Below are positions 8,301 to 16,513 of a DNA stretch of 64,000 nt, one piece after another. Position 1 is the stretch's first letter. Each line of letters opens with the position of its first letter. Under the pieces are notes generated by a model. The model ran no database searches. It was not told the DNA's origin and saw only the letters and a program-made list of their open reading frames with translations. Made by a program: the position numbers and the translations under genes. Source of the DNA: Altererythrobacter sp. Root672 (GTDB taxonomy: Bacteria; Pseudomonadota; Alphaproteobacteria; Sphingomonadales; Sphingomonadaceae); assembly GCF_001427865.1 (NCBI RefSeq), contig NZ_LMHH01000003.1, positions 527,454 to 591,453 of the forward strand, in the 5' to 3' direction.

Positions 8301-10721
8301 TCAGAACGTCTTCTTGACGCTGACCGCCCATTCGCGCGGCCGTCCCGGCAGGCCGGTCACGAAACCGGCGCCAGCGCGGGTAAGATCGAACAGGGTCTGG
8401 AAGTAGTACTTGTCGAACAGGTTGGTAACTTCCAGTCCGAGTTCCAGATCGCCATCCTCGTTCTTCCACGTCAGCCTGGCGTTGGCGACGGTGTAGCCTT
8501 CGATCAGGTTCGTCGGTGCGTTCACGGCATTCGTGTAGACCGAGCTCTGATAAGCGGCGTCGACACGCGGCGTGAGCGACCCGGACGTACCCAGCGGCAC
8601 TTCGTACTGGGCGCCGATCGACCACTTCCACTCCGGCGTGTAGGAGGAAACCATGCCCGCCGTGATCCCGCTCGCCGGATCCAGAGAGTCGCCGATGTAG
8701 TCGAAGTCGGTGTAGCTAGCCGAGCCGTCGATCAGTAGGCCATCGATCGGCTTGATCGTGGTTTCCAGCTCGATACCCTTCACGTGGGCGTCGCCCGCAT
8801 TTGCCGGCAGCGCGCAGGGCACGGCAAAGCCGGCGCCTGCCTGCGGGCAGTTGCTGAGAGCGAGCTGGACGTCGTTGTAGTTGCTGTAGAAGGCAGCGAC
8901 GTTGAAGCGCACAGCGCGATCGAACATCTGCGTCTTCACGCCAACTTCATACGATTCCAGCGTTTCCGGGTCGAACGGCAGAACCTGCTGGGCGAAGAAC
9001 GGACGGGGGTTGATGCCGCCACCCTTGAAGCCCGTCGACCACTGAGCGTAGGCCGAAACGTCCGGAGTGATCTCGTACATCGCGTTGAGGCGATAATCGA
9101 CCCGGCTGTTGTCGTAGTTGCCGGTCACGCCGTTCAGAGCGCCGAGCTGCGGGTGGACCTGCCCGTCGGGGGTGAGCCGGACGTAGGTGTAGTCCTTGTG
9201 CTCGTCGGTATAGCGAAGGCCGCCGGTCAGGGTCAGCGGATCGATCGGCCTCCACGCAACGTGCAGGAACGCGGCCTTGGTGTCGGCATTGACCGGATCG
9301 TCACCCACGAACGGAGCCAGCCCGGCATACCGCAGGTCCTGCTGAGTGGCGTAAACCGAACGCTGGTCCATGTAGAAACCGCCGAGGGTGTACTCGAGGG
9401 TATCGTCGAGCGCCGTACCGTTGAGGCGCAGTTCCTGGCTGAACGACCAGAACGACAGGTCGCCCGAACCGAGGCTGTGGGCCAGCGGCGAGAGATCGTC
9501 GTCGTTGCTGAACTGCGAGCGATAGTCGCGGTAAGCGGTGATCGAGGTAAGGTTCAGGTTGTCGGTCAGATCCCAGTCGACCTGGCCCGAAACACCCCAG
9601 CCCTTGAAGTTGACACGGCCGTCGACGATCGAGGTCGGCTGTCCGTTGTCTGCCAGCGACATGTAGGTCGCGTAGTTGCAGAACTGACCGCAGACGAAGC
9701 GCGAATCGTACGGGATGTCCGCGCCGAACGGATTGATGTCGAACACGCGAGCCGCCGGGTTCGGCGGGGACGGATAGTTCGGGCTGACAATCGCGCCGGC
9801 AGCGTTCCGGCGTTCCAGCAGGACCGAGCCGCCAGTGGTGCGGTCATCGTTCGTGAAGTCGGCGGAGATGTTGACGTCGATGCGGTCGTTGGGCTGCCAG
9901 CGGAGCTGTCCGCGCACGGCTTGGTAGCCGACTTCGCCTTCCTTCGCGAGGACGCAGTCCGAATTGGCCGGAAGGATGCGCGGCACGCCGTTCGTGGGGT
10001 TGAGCGCGTCGCTGCCGGCGGGGTGGACGCAGCCGAAGTCCATGCGGCTGATGTATCCATCCTGCGACTTCGAAACGCCGGAAATCCGCGCCGAGAGGCT
10101 GTCGGTCAGGCCAAGGTCGGCACTGGCGCGCAGGTCGATGCGGTCACGGCTGCCGTAGGTGGCGGACACGGTGCCCGTGTTCGAGCCGGTCGGACGCTTG
10201 GAGTAGAGCTTCACCGCGCCGCCGATCGAGTTACGGCCGGCGAGGGTGCCTTGCGGACCGCGCAGGATTTCGACACGGTCGAGATCGAGCAGGTCGAACA
10301 GCGAGCCCGTCAGGGTCGCGTAGTAAACGTCGTCGATGTAGAGGCCGACGCCCGGCTCGAGTGCGGGGTTGAAGTCGTACTGGCCGATGCCGCGAATGCT
10401 GGCGGTCATGGACGGGCCGTAGGCAGTGCCCTGCGGCTTCAGCGTGACGGACGGCGCCTGACCCGCAACTTGGGCGATGTTGGTCTGGCTGCGCGCTTCC
10501 AGCATCTGCGAGTTGACCGCGGTGATCGCCAGCGGCGTATCCTGCAGGTTCTGTTCGCGGAACTGGGCGGTGACAACGATTTCGTCGCCATCGGCGGCAG
10601 GCGCCGCAGCGGCTGCTTCATCCTGCGCGAAAGCCGGAGTTGCGGCCGTGGCGACTGCCAGGGCTACGAGGCTTGCGACCGGGAAATTGGCAATACGGGA
10701 ATATTGGCGGAATCTCGCCAT
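8301..10721 (-). CDS. TonB-dependent outer-membrane receptor
   Basis: An 806-residue receptor. It has a cleavable signal peptide ending AFAQD, a short Ala-rich linker, the TonB-box-like DEIVVTAQ, a plug domain (LEILRGPQGTLAGRN-type segment, here VEILRGPQGT) and a beta-barrel ending in VSVKKTF with the terminal aromatic residue. It imports an unknown ligand across the outer membrane using TonB energy. The neighbouring genes (LigW-like decarboxylase, SnoaL-like proteins) suggest an aromatic or lignin-derived ligand rather than iron, but this is inference. A motif shared with the lig promoters lies 59 bp upstream of the start. Confidence 0.95.
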   Translation of the reverse strand: MARFRQYSRIANFPVASLVALAVATAATPAFAQDEAAAAAPAADGDEIVVTAQFREQNLQDTPLAITAVNSQMLEARSQTNIAQVAGQAPSVTLKPQGTAYGPSMTASIRGIGQYDFNPALEPGVGLYIDDVYYATLTGSLFDLLDLDRVEILRGPQGTLAGRNSIGGAVKLYSKRPTGSNTGTVSATYGSRDRIDLRASADLGLTDSLSARISGVSKSQDGYISRMDFGCVHPAGSDALNPTNGVPRILPANSDCVLAKEGEVGYQAVRGQLRWQPNDRIDVNISADFTNDDRTTGGSVLLERRNAAGAIVSPNYPSPPNPAARVFDINPFGADIPYDSRFVCGQFCNYATYMSLADNGQPTSIVDGRVNFKGWGVSGQVDWDLTDNLNLTSITAYRDYRSQFSNDDDLSPLAHSLGSGDLSFWSFSQELRLNGTALDDTLEYTLGGFYMDQRSVYATQQDLRYAGLAPFVGDDPVNADTKAAFLHVAWRPIDPLTLTGGLRYTDEHKDYTYVRLTPDGQVHPQLGALNGVTGNYDNSRVDYRLNAMYEITPDVSAYAQWSTGFKGGGINPRPFFAQQVLPFDPETLESYEVGVKTQMFDRAVRFNVAAFYSNYNDVQLALSNCPQAGAGFAVPCALPANAGDAHVKGIELETTIKPIDGLLIDGSASYTDFDYIGDSLDPASGITAGMVSSYTPEWKWSIGAQYEVPLGTSGSLTPRVDAAYQSSVYTNAVNAPTNLIEGYTVANARLTWKNEDGDLELGLEVTNLFDKYYFQTLFDLTRAGAGFVTGLPGRPREWAVSVKKTF

Positions 10722-10779
10722 TCCTCTCTCTCCTGCATGTAAATCGACGGCGGGGGGGTGCCGTCAAATTGATCAGTAG

Positions 10780-10789
10780 TGCATACAAA
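10780..10789 (-). promoter_or_regulatory. Candidate operator shared with lig promoters (TonB copy)
   Basis: On the minus strand this reads TTTGTATGCA. It is identical over ten bases to the copy in the 13.27 kb divergent promoter and similar to copies at 29.71 and 38.51 kb. It lies 59 bp upstream of the TonB receptor start. Confidence 0.45.
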
Positions 10790-10866
10790 TTAGGCGCGGC
10801 AAGCGCCCCGCTGACCAACCGTCGAACATGGCCGGGGAGTGATGCAATTGTGTTACATCATGACAA

Positions 10867-12000
10867 TCAGACCGGCAGCCGGAAAACCTTTTCCGCGTTC
10901 GTCTGCATGAGCATCTTCTTGAGTTCAGGGGAGATTTTCATCCGGTCGTAGGCGGCGACCTCGTCAGAGCTCTGCTGGTAGGGGTAGTCCATCGCGTAAA
11001 GCACGCGTTCAGGTCCGAGAACTTCCATGCAGAACTTGATCGCCGGCTCCCAGCCGACGCCGCTGGTGGTGATCCAGATGTTGTTGCGGAAGTAGTAGCT
11101 GACCGGATGCTGCAGCTTTACCGGCTCCTGGCCGCCTCGCAGCCCTTGCCGGTTGTCGGCGTTCCCCTGCATCCAGTCGAAGCGGTAGAGCTGCAGTGGC
11201 ATGCATTCGCCCATGTGGCCGATGACGAGCCTGAGCTTGGGGAATCGGTCGAACGCGCCGGAAAAAATCAGGCCCATCGTGTGCAGCCAGACATCGTGCG
11301 GGAACCCGCCGAGCGCCCCGAAGAAGCCGCGCGATTCGTAGTGCGGCGCGTTGAACGGCGCGGTCGGGTGGATGTAGAGCGCCGCGTCCATCGCCTCGAG
11401 CGCTTCGAGAATCGGGAAGTACTCGCGCTCGTCGATGTAGTGGCCCTGGAAGTGCGAGTTGAGCACCGCGCCGTTGAGGCCGAGCGTGCCCATCGCTCGC
11501 TCGATCTCTCTCACCGAACCTTTCACGTCGCGCGGGTCGAAGGCAGCGCAGGCCGAGAAGCGATCCGGATGGCGGCGGCAGGCGTCGGCGGCAATGTCGT
11601 TGGCCTCGCGGGCGAGGGCGGTGCCTTCGGAGGGGCGCACGACCTGGACGCCGGGGGCGGTCAGCAGGAGCAGCTGCCGGTCGATCCCATATTCGTCCAT
11701 GTGCGACAGGCGTAGGTCGCCCAGGTTCTGCATCATCTCCTGCAGCGAGGGCATCTTGGAGAACATGGCGGCCATCTTGAGGCTGTCATCGTTGGGCGCC
11801 TGGCCGCTCTCGAAGTATTCGACTTGCGCCTTTACCAGTGCCGGGAAGGTCCACGCCTCCTCGGTGGCGATGCGCTTGTACGGCGCGTTACGATCGACGT
11901 GTCCGGAGCGCGGGGCCATGCCGACGCGCGTGCGGTGGCTGAAGTCTTCCTTGAAGTGACCCTTGAGGCCCTTCTCGCTCCCATCTTCGAGCAATGGCAT
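10867..12000 (-). CDS. LigW-like aromatic decarboxylase (amidohydrolase superfamily)
   Basis: A 377-residue protein of the ACMSD / gamma-resorcylate decarboxylase / 5-carboxyvanillate decarboxylase (LigW) family. The putative metal and catalytic residues are all present: Glu47/48 in IATEEAW, His210 in LYIHPT, His261 in VIGHMGE and Asp337 in YAMDYPY. The C-terminal third, from TTSGVGWEPAIKF to NAEKVFRL, closely resembles LigW as I remember it. A non-oxidative decarboxylation of a hydroxy- or methoxybenzoate is therefore likely. It has about 25-30 extra N-terminal residues relative to LigW. It is followed upstream by two SnoaL-like genes on the same strand, 31 bp away, so an operon is probable. 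Confidence 0.82.
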   Translation of the reverse strand: MPLLEDGSEKGLKGHFKEDFSHRTRVGMAPRSGHVDRNAPYKRIATEEAWTFPALVKAQVEYFESGQAPNDDSLKMAAMFSKMPSLQEMMQNLGDLRLSHMDEYGIDRQLLLLTAPGVQVVRPSEGTALAREANDIAADACRRHPDRFSACAAFDPRDVKGSVREIERAMGTLGLNGAVLNSHFQGHYIDEREYFPILEALEAMDAALYIHPTAPFNAPHYESRGFFGALGGFPHDVWLHTMGLIFSGAFDRFPKLRLVIGHMGECMPLQLYRFDWMQGNADNRQGLRGGQEPVKLQHPVSYYFRNNIWITTSGVGWEPAIKFCMEVLGPERVLYAMDYPYQQSSDEVAAYDRMKISPELKKMLMQTNAEKVFRLPV

Positions 12001-12031
12001 CCGTTATTCCCCCATGCCGGCCTTTGGCCGG

Positions 12032-12466
12032 TCAAAACATGCTGTTGTCGTTCTTGGTCGTCGAAGGGTCGGGCACTTCCTGGAGCACGTCCCAATGTTC
12101 GACGACATAGCCGTCCTTGATCCGCAAGATGTCGACCACGGCGTAACCGCGTTCGTCCTTGGTGCGGCGGAAGTGATGGTGGACCGCGACCATTCCTTCG
12201 CCGTCTTTCTCCTCGCCATGGATCACCCGCTTCACGTCATGGGTGAGGTCGGGGTTCGCGGCGATCGTGGCGCGCATCATGCCCAGCGTCGCATCGCGTC
12301 CGGTCGGCGCGTTGGGGTTGTGCTGGATGTAGTCCGGATGGACCCACGTCATGAACGCGTCCTCCGGATTGTCCTGGTGGTGGAACAGCTCGATGAAGCG
12401 TTCCGCGATCTCGCGCACCGAGAGGTTGTGGCGGTCGGAGTTATCCCGCGGGTCGAAGCCAGCCAT
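12032..12466 (-). CDS. SnoaL-like / NTF2-fold protein
   Basis: A 144-residue cytosolic protein with the SnoaL-like polyketide-cyclase pattern: an N-terminal helix (AERFIELFHH), WVHPDYIQHNP, the DLTHDVKRVI strand, and a C-terminal RIKDGYVVEHWDVLQ motif. NTF2-fold proteins of this type act as cofactor-free lyases, isomerases or hydrolases on small molecules. The His/Asp pair in the last strand (EHWD) is a plausible active-site pair. It lies between a larger SnoaL-like gene and the LigW-like gene, in one apparent operon. Substrate unknown. Confidence 0.8.
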   Translation of the reverse strand: MAGFDPRDNSDRHNLSVREIAERFIELFHHQDNPEDAFMTWVHPDYIQHNPNAPTGRDATLGMMRATIAANPDLTHDVKRVIHGEEKDGEGMVAVHHHFRRTKDERGYAVVDILRIKDGYVVEHWDVLQEVPDPSTTKNDNSMF

Positions 12467-12504
12467 GACTTCAGTACCTCTCGTTCAATGGGGCCGTGGA
12501 GGCT

Positions 12505-12536
12505 GGCGCCCCCACTATTGCGATAGTGAGGGCGCC
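12505..12536. repeat. Intercistronic hairpin
   Basis: A 14-bp stem with one mismatch (GGCGCCCCCACTAT / ATAGTGAGGGCGCC) and a 4-nt loop lies between the two SnoaL-like genes. There is no T-run on the minus strand, so it is more likely an mRNA processing or stability element than a terminator. Confidence 0.6.
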
Positions 12537-12541
12537 GCGCA

Positions 12542-13240
12542 TCAAGCCTTCTCCTGTCCGGCGAGCAGCGCACCGAACTTGGGGTGCGCGAAGTGCATCG
12601 GTACGTCCTGGCGGTGCGGCCAGGTCTTGCGGTATTCTTCCTTGGGCAGCAGCCGGTCCGGACCGAGCGGGTCTTCCGGGAACAGCTTTTCGGCGGGCTG
12701 CAAGTGCGCGGTGGTGTGCGCCCAACCGGCTTCGTAATCGCCCTGCCACTGCATCTTGTAGTCGAGCCGCTTGATCTTCCACACGCCGTTTTCGCGCACG
12801 TAATCGTTCTCGTAGATGCCGGCTTCCATGAACTGCTGCGGCATCATCTCTTCGCGGGTTTCCTGGAAATCGTCATGCCAACCGCCGAACAACACGCCGC
12901 GGAAACGGCCCTTGGCGGTCTGCCGGTCGGCTGAGACGGTGATGATGTCCTGCATCTGGAAGTGGTCGAGCAGCAGACCATCGACGGGGCCCGGCTTGCC
13001 GCCGGTGAAGCGCCCGGCGATCCAATCGCCATAGAGGCGAACCACGCCCGCGCGACCGACGTACTCGCCCGACAGGAACACGACCACGCCGTCTTCGGCG
13101 AACAGGTCCGCGACGTCTTCGGGGCGGTTGAAATCGATGTAGTAGCCATAGGCCCAGTGCAGGCGACGGATGGCGTTAATGTCCTCCATCTCACCGACAC
13201 GATGCTCCAGCGCGGCGAGGCGCTGTTCGACGTCACTCAT
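12542..13240 (-). CDS. SnoaL_4-type NTF2-fold protein, 232 residues
   Basis: A nuclear-transport-factor-2-like protein. It has an N-terminal coiled helix (VEQRLAALEHRVGEMEDINAI) followed by the RLHWAYGYYID segment typical of SnoaL_4 proteins, and a later strand KRLDYKMQWQGDY. The C-terminal tail of about 60 residues is longer than in the minimal fold. The start is the ATG at 13240, which has GGGAG upstream; the open frame extends further but without a ribosome-binding site. Sphingomonad lignin-dimer gamma-formaldehyde lyases (LdpA/LsdE) belong to the same broad superfamily, but orthology cannot be shown here. It diverges from an SDR gene. Confidence 0.78.
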   Translation of the reverse strand: MSDVEQRLAALEHRVGEMEDINAIRRLHWAYGYYIDFNRPEDVADLFAEDGVVVFLSGEYVGRAGVVRLYGDWIAGRFTGGKPGPVDGLLLDHFQMQDIITVSADRQTAKGRFRGVLFGGWHDDFQETREEMMPQQFMEAGIYENDYVRENGVWKIKRLDYKMQWQGDYEAGWAHTTAHLQPAEKLFPEDPLGPDRLLPKEEYRKTWPHRQDVPMHFAHPKFGALLAGQEKA

Positions 13241-13261
13241 TGATCGACTCTCCCAAAAAGG

Positions 13262-13279
13262 TTTGTATGCAACACTAAC
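13262..13279 (+). promoter_or_regulatory. Candidate operator shared with lig promoters (SnoaL/SDR divergon)
   Basis: TTTGTATGCAACACTAAC lies in the 74-bp gap between the divergent SnoaL_4 and SDR starts. It matches the inverted copy in the lig divergon at 29706-29722 at 14 of 17 positions, with a TGT-N5-ACA dyad inside. Confidence 0.5.
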
Positions 13280-13314
13280 GATCGTGACTGTTTTGGCGAG
13301 AGGTTTTGGCAATA

Positions 13315-14244
13315 ATGAGTGAGACGGAACGGCCCTGGGAAGGGCGTGTAGCCTTCGTTACCGGAGCAGTGACCGGGATCGGCCTGGGCGTGGCGCAAGC
13401 CTTCGCCGACGCCGGAATGCGGCTGGCGCTCAGCTATCGCAACGAGGACGACAAGGCGCGCGTGGCCGAATGGTTCGCTGCCAAGGGCTACGAGCAGCCG
13501 CTGTTCCTCAAGCTCGACGTGACCGACCGCAAGCGCTTCGCCGAAGTGGCAGAGGAAGTGGTCGCGCATTTCGGCGAAGTCCACGTGCTGGTGAACAATG
13601 CCGGCGTCTCGGTGTTCGGCCCGACCGACGAGGCGAGCTATGACGACTACGACTGGATCATGGGCGTCAACTTCGGCGGCGTGGCCAATGGTCTCGTCAG
13701 CTTCCTGCCCAGGATCAAGCAGGCCAGCGGCCGCCGCCATGTGGTCAATGTCGCCTCGATGGCGGCGTTCCTGCCGGGCCCGCAGGCGGGCATCTACACC
13801 GCCAGCAAGTTCGCCGTGCGCGGGCTGACCGAGAGCCTGCGTTACAACCTTGCCCCGCACGGTATCGGGTGCTCGCTATGCTGCCCGGCGCTGACCCGCA
13901 CCAACGCCTGGACCAGCGCGCTCAAGCGGCCAGATGGCTTTGGCGAGAGCGGTTTCCCGGATGTCCCGAAGGAAGCGCTCGAGCAGTTCGGCACCGCCTT
14001 CGAAGAAGGCATGGATCCCTACGAGGTCGGCACCAAGATCCTAAACGGCATGACCGAGCAGCGCGGCCTGATCCTGACCCATCCGGAACATGGCCCCGAC
14101 TTCGAGGAAGTCCACGCCGCCGTCATGGCCGCCTTGCCGATCGAGGAAGCCCCGGCGGGCCGCCTCAAGATCGAGCAGCTGCGGCGCGATGCGATGAAGG
14201 CGGCCGAAGAGGGGCTGGTCATCAAGCTCGACGACCTGACCTGA
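13315..14244 (+). CDS. Short-chain dehydrogenase/reductase
   Basis: A 309-residue SDR with the cofactor loop TGAVTGIGLG, the NNAGVSVFG motif, the structural serine in VASMAAF, and the catalytic YTASK (Tyr and Lys four apart). An arginine just after strand 2 (SYRNEDDK) is compatible with NADP(H). The start is the ATG at 13315, with GAGAGG 11 nt upstream; a TTG three codons earlier is poorly spaced. It is the rightward arm of a divergent promoter with the SnoaL/LigW-like operon, suggesting a shared pathway in which it oxidises a hydroxyl group. Confidence 0.92.
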   Translation: MSETERPWEGRVAFVTGAVTGIGLGVAQAFADAGMRLALSYRNEDDKARVAEWFAAKGYEQPLFLKLDVTDRKRFAEVAEEVVAHFGEVHVLVNNAGVSVFGPTDEASYDDYDWIMGVNFGGVANGLVSFLPRIKQASGRRHVVNVASMAAFLPGPQAGIYTASKFAVRGLTESLRYNLAPHGIGCSLCCPALTRTNAWTSALKRPDGFGESGFPDVPKEALEQFGTAFEEGMDPYEVGTKILNGMTEQRGLILTHPEHGPDFEEVHAAVMAALPIEEAPAGRLKIEQLRRDAMKAAEEGLVIKLDDLT

Positions 14245-14290
14245 CGGGTTTCCGGACAGGCACCTCAACCCGTACTTCGTCGGACTATCC

Positions 14291-14372
14291 TTCGTCATCC
14301 CCGCGAACGCGGGGACCCAGAGCGTGCTCACGCAAGAGCCGACTAGGTTCCCGCGTTCGCGGGAATGACGAA
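14291..14372. repeat. Intergenic palindromic repeat, family III (REP-like)
   Basis: TTCGTCATCCCCGCGAACGC at the left pairs with the inverted GCGTTCGCGGGAATGACGAA at the right. Each end is itself a CCCGCG/CGCGGG hairpin. This widespread alphaproteobacterial element lies between the SDR and first dienelactone hydrolase genes. Confidence 0.85.
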
Positions 14373-14458
14373 AGGGGTGCTCGAGATCGCAGGCGCTGGA
14401 CCTCTCGCTCCAACCCGCTATCCTCCTGGCTCGAAGGGGAAACTCGAGGAGCCTTGAG

Positions 14459-15340
14459 ATGTGTGAGCTGGACCAGTTAAGCGATATGAGCCGCGTAAGC
14501 CGGCGGACATTCGGAACTCTCGGCGCCGTGGCCGGCCTTGGCGCGACATTCGCCCCCTGGGCCGTGGCCAATGCGCAAGGCGCCGGTGGCCTCACCGAGA
14601 ACATGGTCAGCTTCGCCGCACCGGGCGGGACCATGGACGCGTTCTTCGTCCATCCGTCGTCGGGCAAGCATCCCGCGGTCATCCTCTGGCCGGACATCGC
14701 TGGCTTGCGTGATGCCAAGAAGGCCATGGGCCGTCGTCTCGCCAGCTCGGGCTATTCGGTGCTGGTGGTCAATCCGTTCTATCGCACCTTGCCGGCGCCG
14801 CAGTTCAAGGACTTTGCCGACTTCCGAGACAACGGCGGCTTCCAGAAGGTCGGTCCGTGGATGGCGCAGAATACGCACGAGAACGTGACCGAAACCGCCA
14901 AGGCCGTGGTCGCCTGGCTCGACCAGCAGGCCTCGGTCGATACCGCCAAGGGCATTGGCAATCAGGGCTATTGCATGGGCGGGCCGTTCACCGTGCGCAC
15001 CGCGGCAGCCGTACCGAGCCGGGTCAAGGCGGCGGCCTCGTTCCACGGTGGCGGGCTGGTGACCAACCGGGCCGATCCCAACGATCCCAATGTCCCGATC
15101 AAGCTGATCCCGAAGACTCAGGCGAGCTTCCTGATCGCCATCGCCAAGAACGACGATGCGCAGGCCCCGACCGAGAAGGACGAGCTCAAGGCCGCCGCCC
15201 AGGCCGCCGGACGCCCGGCCGAGATCGAGGTCTACCAGGGCGACCATGGTTGGACCGTGCCCGACAGCCCGGTCTACAACGAGGCCGAGGCGGAGCGCGC
15301 CTGGGCGCGGTTGCTGAACCTCTACAAGACGGCGCTTTAA
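14459..15340 (+). CDS. Dienelactone hydrolase family protein with Tat signal
   Basis: A 293-residue alpha/beta hydrolase of the DLH family. The nucleophile is the Cys in GYCMGG, the acid probably an Asp in AKNDDAQ, and the histidine is in GDHGWTV, giving a Cys-Asp-His triad. Unlike typical cytosolic DLH, it carries a twin-arginine signal (SRRTFGTLG followed by a hydrophobic stretch ending AWAVANAQG-like, actual APWAVANAQG), so folded export to the periplasm is expected. GAGGAG lies 7 nt before the ATG. A second copy follows at 15626, pointing to tandem duplication. The natural ester or lactone is unknown. Confidence 0.9.
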   Translation: MCELDQLSDMSRVSRRTFGTLGAVAGLGATFAPWAVANAQGAGGLTENMVSFAAPGGTMDAFFVHPSSGKHPAVILWPDIAGLRDAKKAMGRRLASSGYSVLVVNPFYRTLPAPQFKDFADFRDNGGFQKVGPWMAQNTHENVTETAKAVVAWLDQQASVDTAKGIGNQGYCMGGPFTVRTAAAVPSRVKAAASFHGGGLVTNRADPNDPNVPIKLIPKTQASFLIAIAKNDDAQAPTEKDELKAAAQAAGRPAEIEVYQGDHGWTVPDSPVYNEAEAERAWARLLNLYKTAL

Positions 15341-15353
15341 GTTGAATATTCCC

Positions 15354-15535
15354 ATCCTCCCCGAGCTTGTCTCGGGGAGGTGGCGGACGCCGAAAGGCGG
15401 CTGACGGAGGGGCAGGCGGCCGTGCGCAGGTGGTTCGACAAGCTCACCACGAACGGGCCTACCTTTGGCCCCGTTTGTCCTGAGCTTGTCGAAGGACGCG
15501 GACGGTCCCCCTCCCCGAGCAAGCTCGGGGAGGAT
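15354..15535. repeat. Family I repeat interrupted by a family II repeat
   Basis: The outer ends are ATCCTCCCCGAGCTTGTC and its inverted partner near 15515-15535. A complete family II element (GTGGTTCGACAAGCTCACC to TGAGCTTGTCGAAGGAC, 15430-15497) sits inside it. The nesting implies that family II inserted into family I, or the two were copied together. Confidence 0.8.
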
Positions 15536-15625
15536 TTCCCACTCTTAACAACTCGTCAGCCCCTTTGAGGACGCGCTGCAATGAGTTATTCTCGTACCGG
15601 GAAACGGATGCGAGGGAGGGGAGTC

Positions 15626-16513
15626 ATGTGCGACCAAGACCATCTTGCTGACATGGATAAGCGCCAGGAAAAGCGCAAAAACGCTGGCGGCATGAACCGC
15701 CGGGAATTCGCGGCGATGGGCGCGGTGGCGACGTTGATCGCTTGCACTCCCATGGATGACGTTGACGCGGCCGCAGGCGAAACCGAGCAGACCGTGAAGT
15801 TCGATGCGGCTGGCGGCAAGATGGATGCCTTCTTCTCCCATCCGGTAGAGGGGAAGCATCCCGCGGTCGTGGTCTGGCCCGACATTGCTGGTGTGCGCGA
15901 CGCCTTCATGTCGATGAGCCGGCGTCTGGCGGGCGAAGGCTATGCCGTGCTGGTGCTCAATCCCTATTTCCAGGACAAGGAAGCGCCCCAGTTCGACGAC
16001 TTTGACGACTGGCGCGCGCAAGGCGGGATGGAGAAGGTCGGTCCCTGGCGCGCCAAGCTGACGCCCGAGGCGGTCGCGGAAACTGCAAAGGCGGTGGTCG
16101 CCTTTCTCGACAAGCAGGATTCGGTCGACACCTCGAAGGGCATTGGCGTGCAAGGTTACTGCATGGGCGGACCGCTTGCGGTGTGGACGGCTGCTGCCGC
16201 GCCGGAGCGGGTCAAGGCCGTGGCGACGTTTCACGGCGGCGGACTGGTCGGGGAAGATGCGACCTCCCCCTCGAAGATGCTCGGGCAGACCCAGGCTAGC
16301 TTCCTGTTTGCCATCGCCCGCGATGACGACAAGAAAGCGCCTGGCGACAAGGATGCCTTGAAGGCCGCTGCGACGGCGGCGGGGCGTCCGGCGGAGATCA
16401 AGGTCTACCCGGCCGATCACGGTTGGACCGTGGTCGATTCCCCGGTCTACGACTACGACCAGGATGACGCCTCGTGGGCGCGGTTGCTTAACCTCTACAA
16501 GACTGCGCTCTAA
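15626..16513 (+). CDS. Dienelactone hydrolase family protein, second tandem copy, probable Tat lipoprotein
   Basis: A 295-residue paralogue of the preceding DLH, with the same GYCMGG nucleophile loop, ARDDDKKAP acid region and ADHGWTV histidine. I start it at the ATG at 15626, preceded by GGGAGGGGAG, because its MCDQDHLADM aligns with the first copy's MCELDQLSDM. The signal is MNRREFAAMG followed by LIAC, so it combines a twin-arginine motif with a lipobox and may be membrane-anchored, unlike copy one. It overlaps the next hydrolase gene by one base, so the two are translationally coupled. Confidence 0.88.
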   Translation: MCDQDHLADMDKRQEKRKNAGGMNRREFAAMGAVATLIACTPMDDVDAAAGETEQTVKFDAAGGKMDAFFSHPVEGKHPAVVVWPDIAGVRDAFMSMSRRLAGEGYAVLVLNPYFQDKEAPQFDDFDDWRAQGGMEKVGPWRAKLTPEAVAETAKAVVAFLDKQDSVDTSKGIGVQGYCMGGPLAVWTAAAAPERVKAVATFHGGGLVGEDATSPSKMLGQTQASFLFAIARDDDKKAPGDKDALKAAATAAGRPAEIKVYPADHGWTVVDSPVYDYDQDDASWARLLNLYKTAL

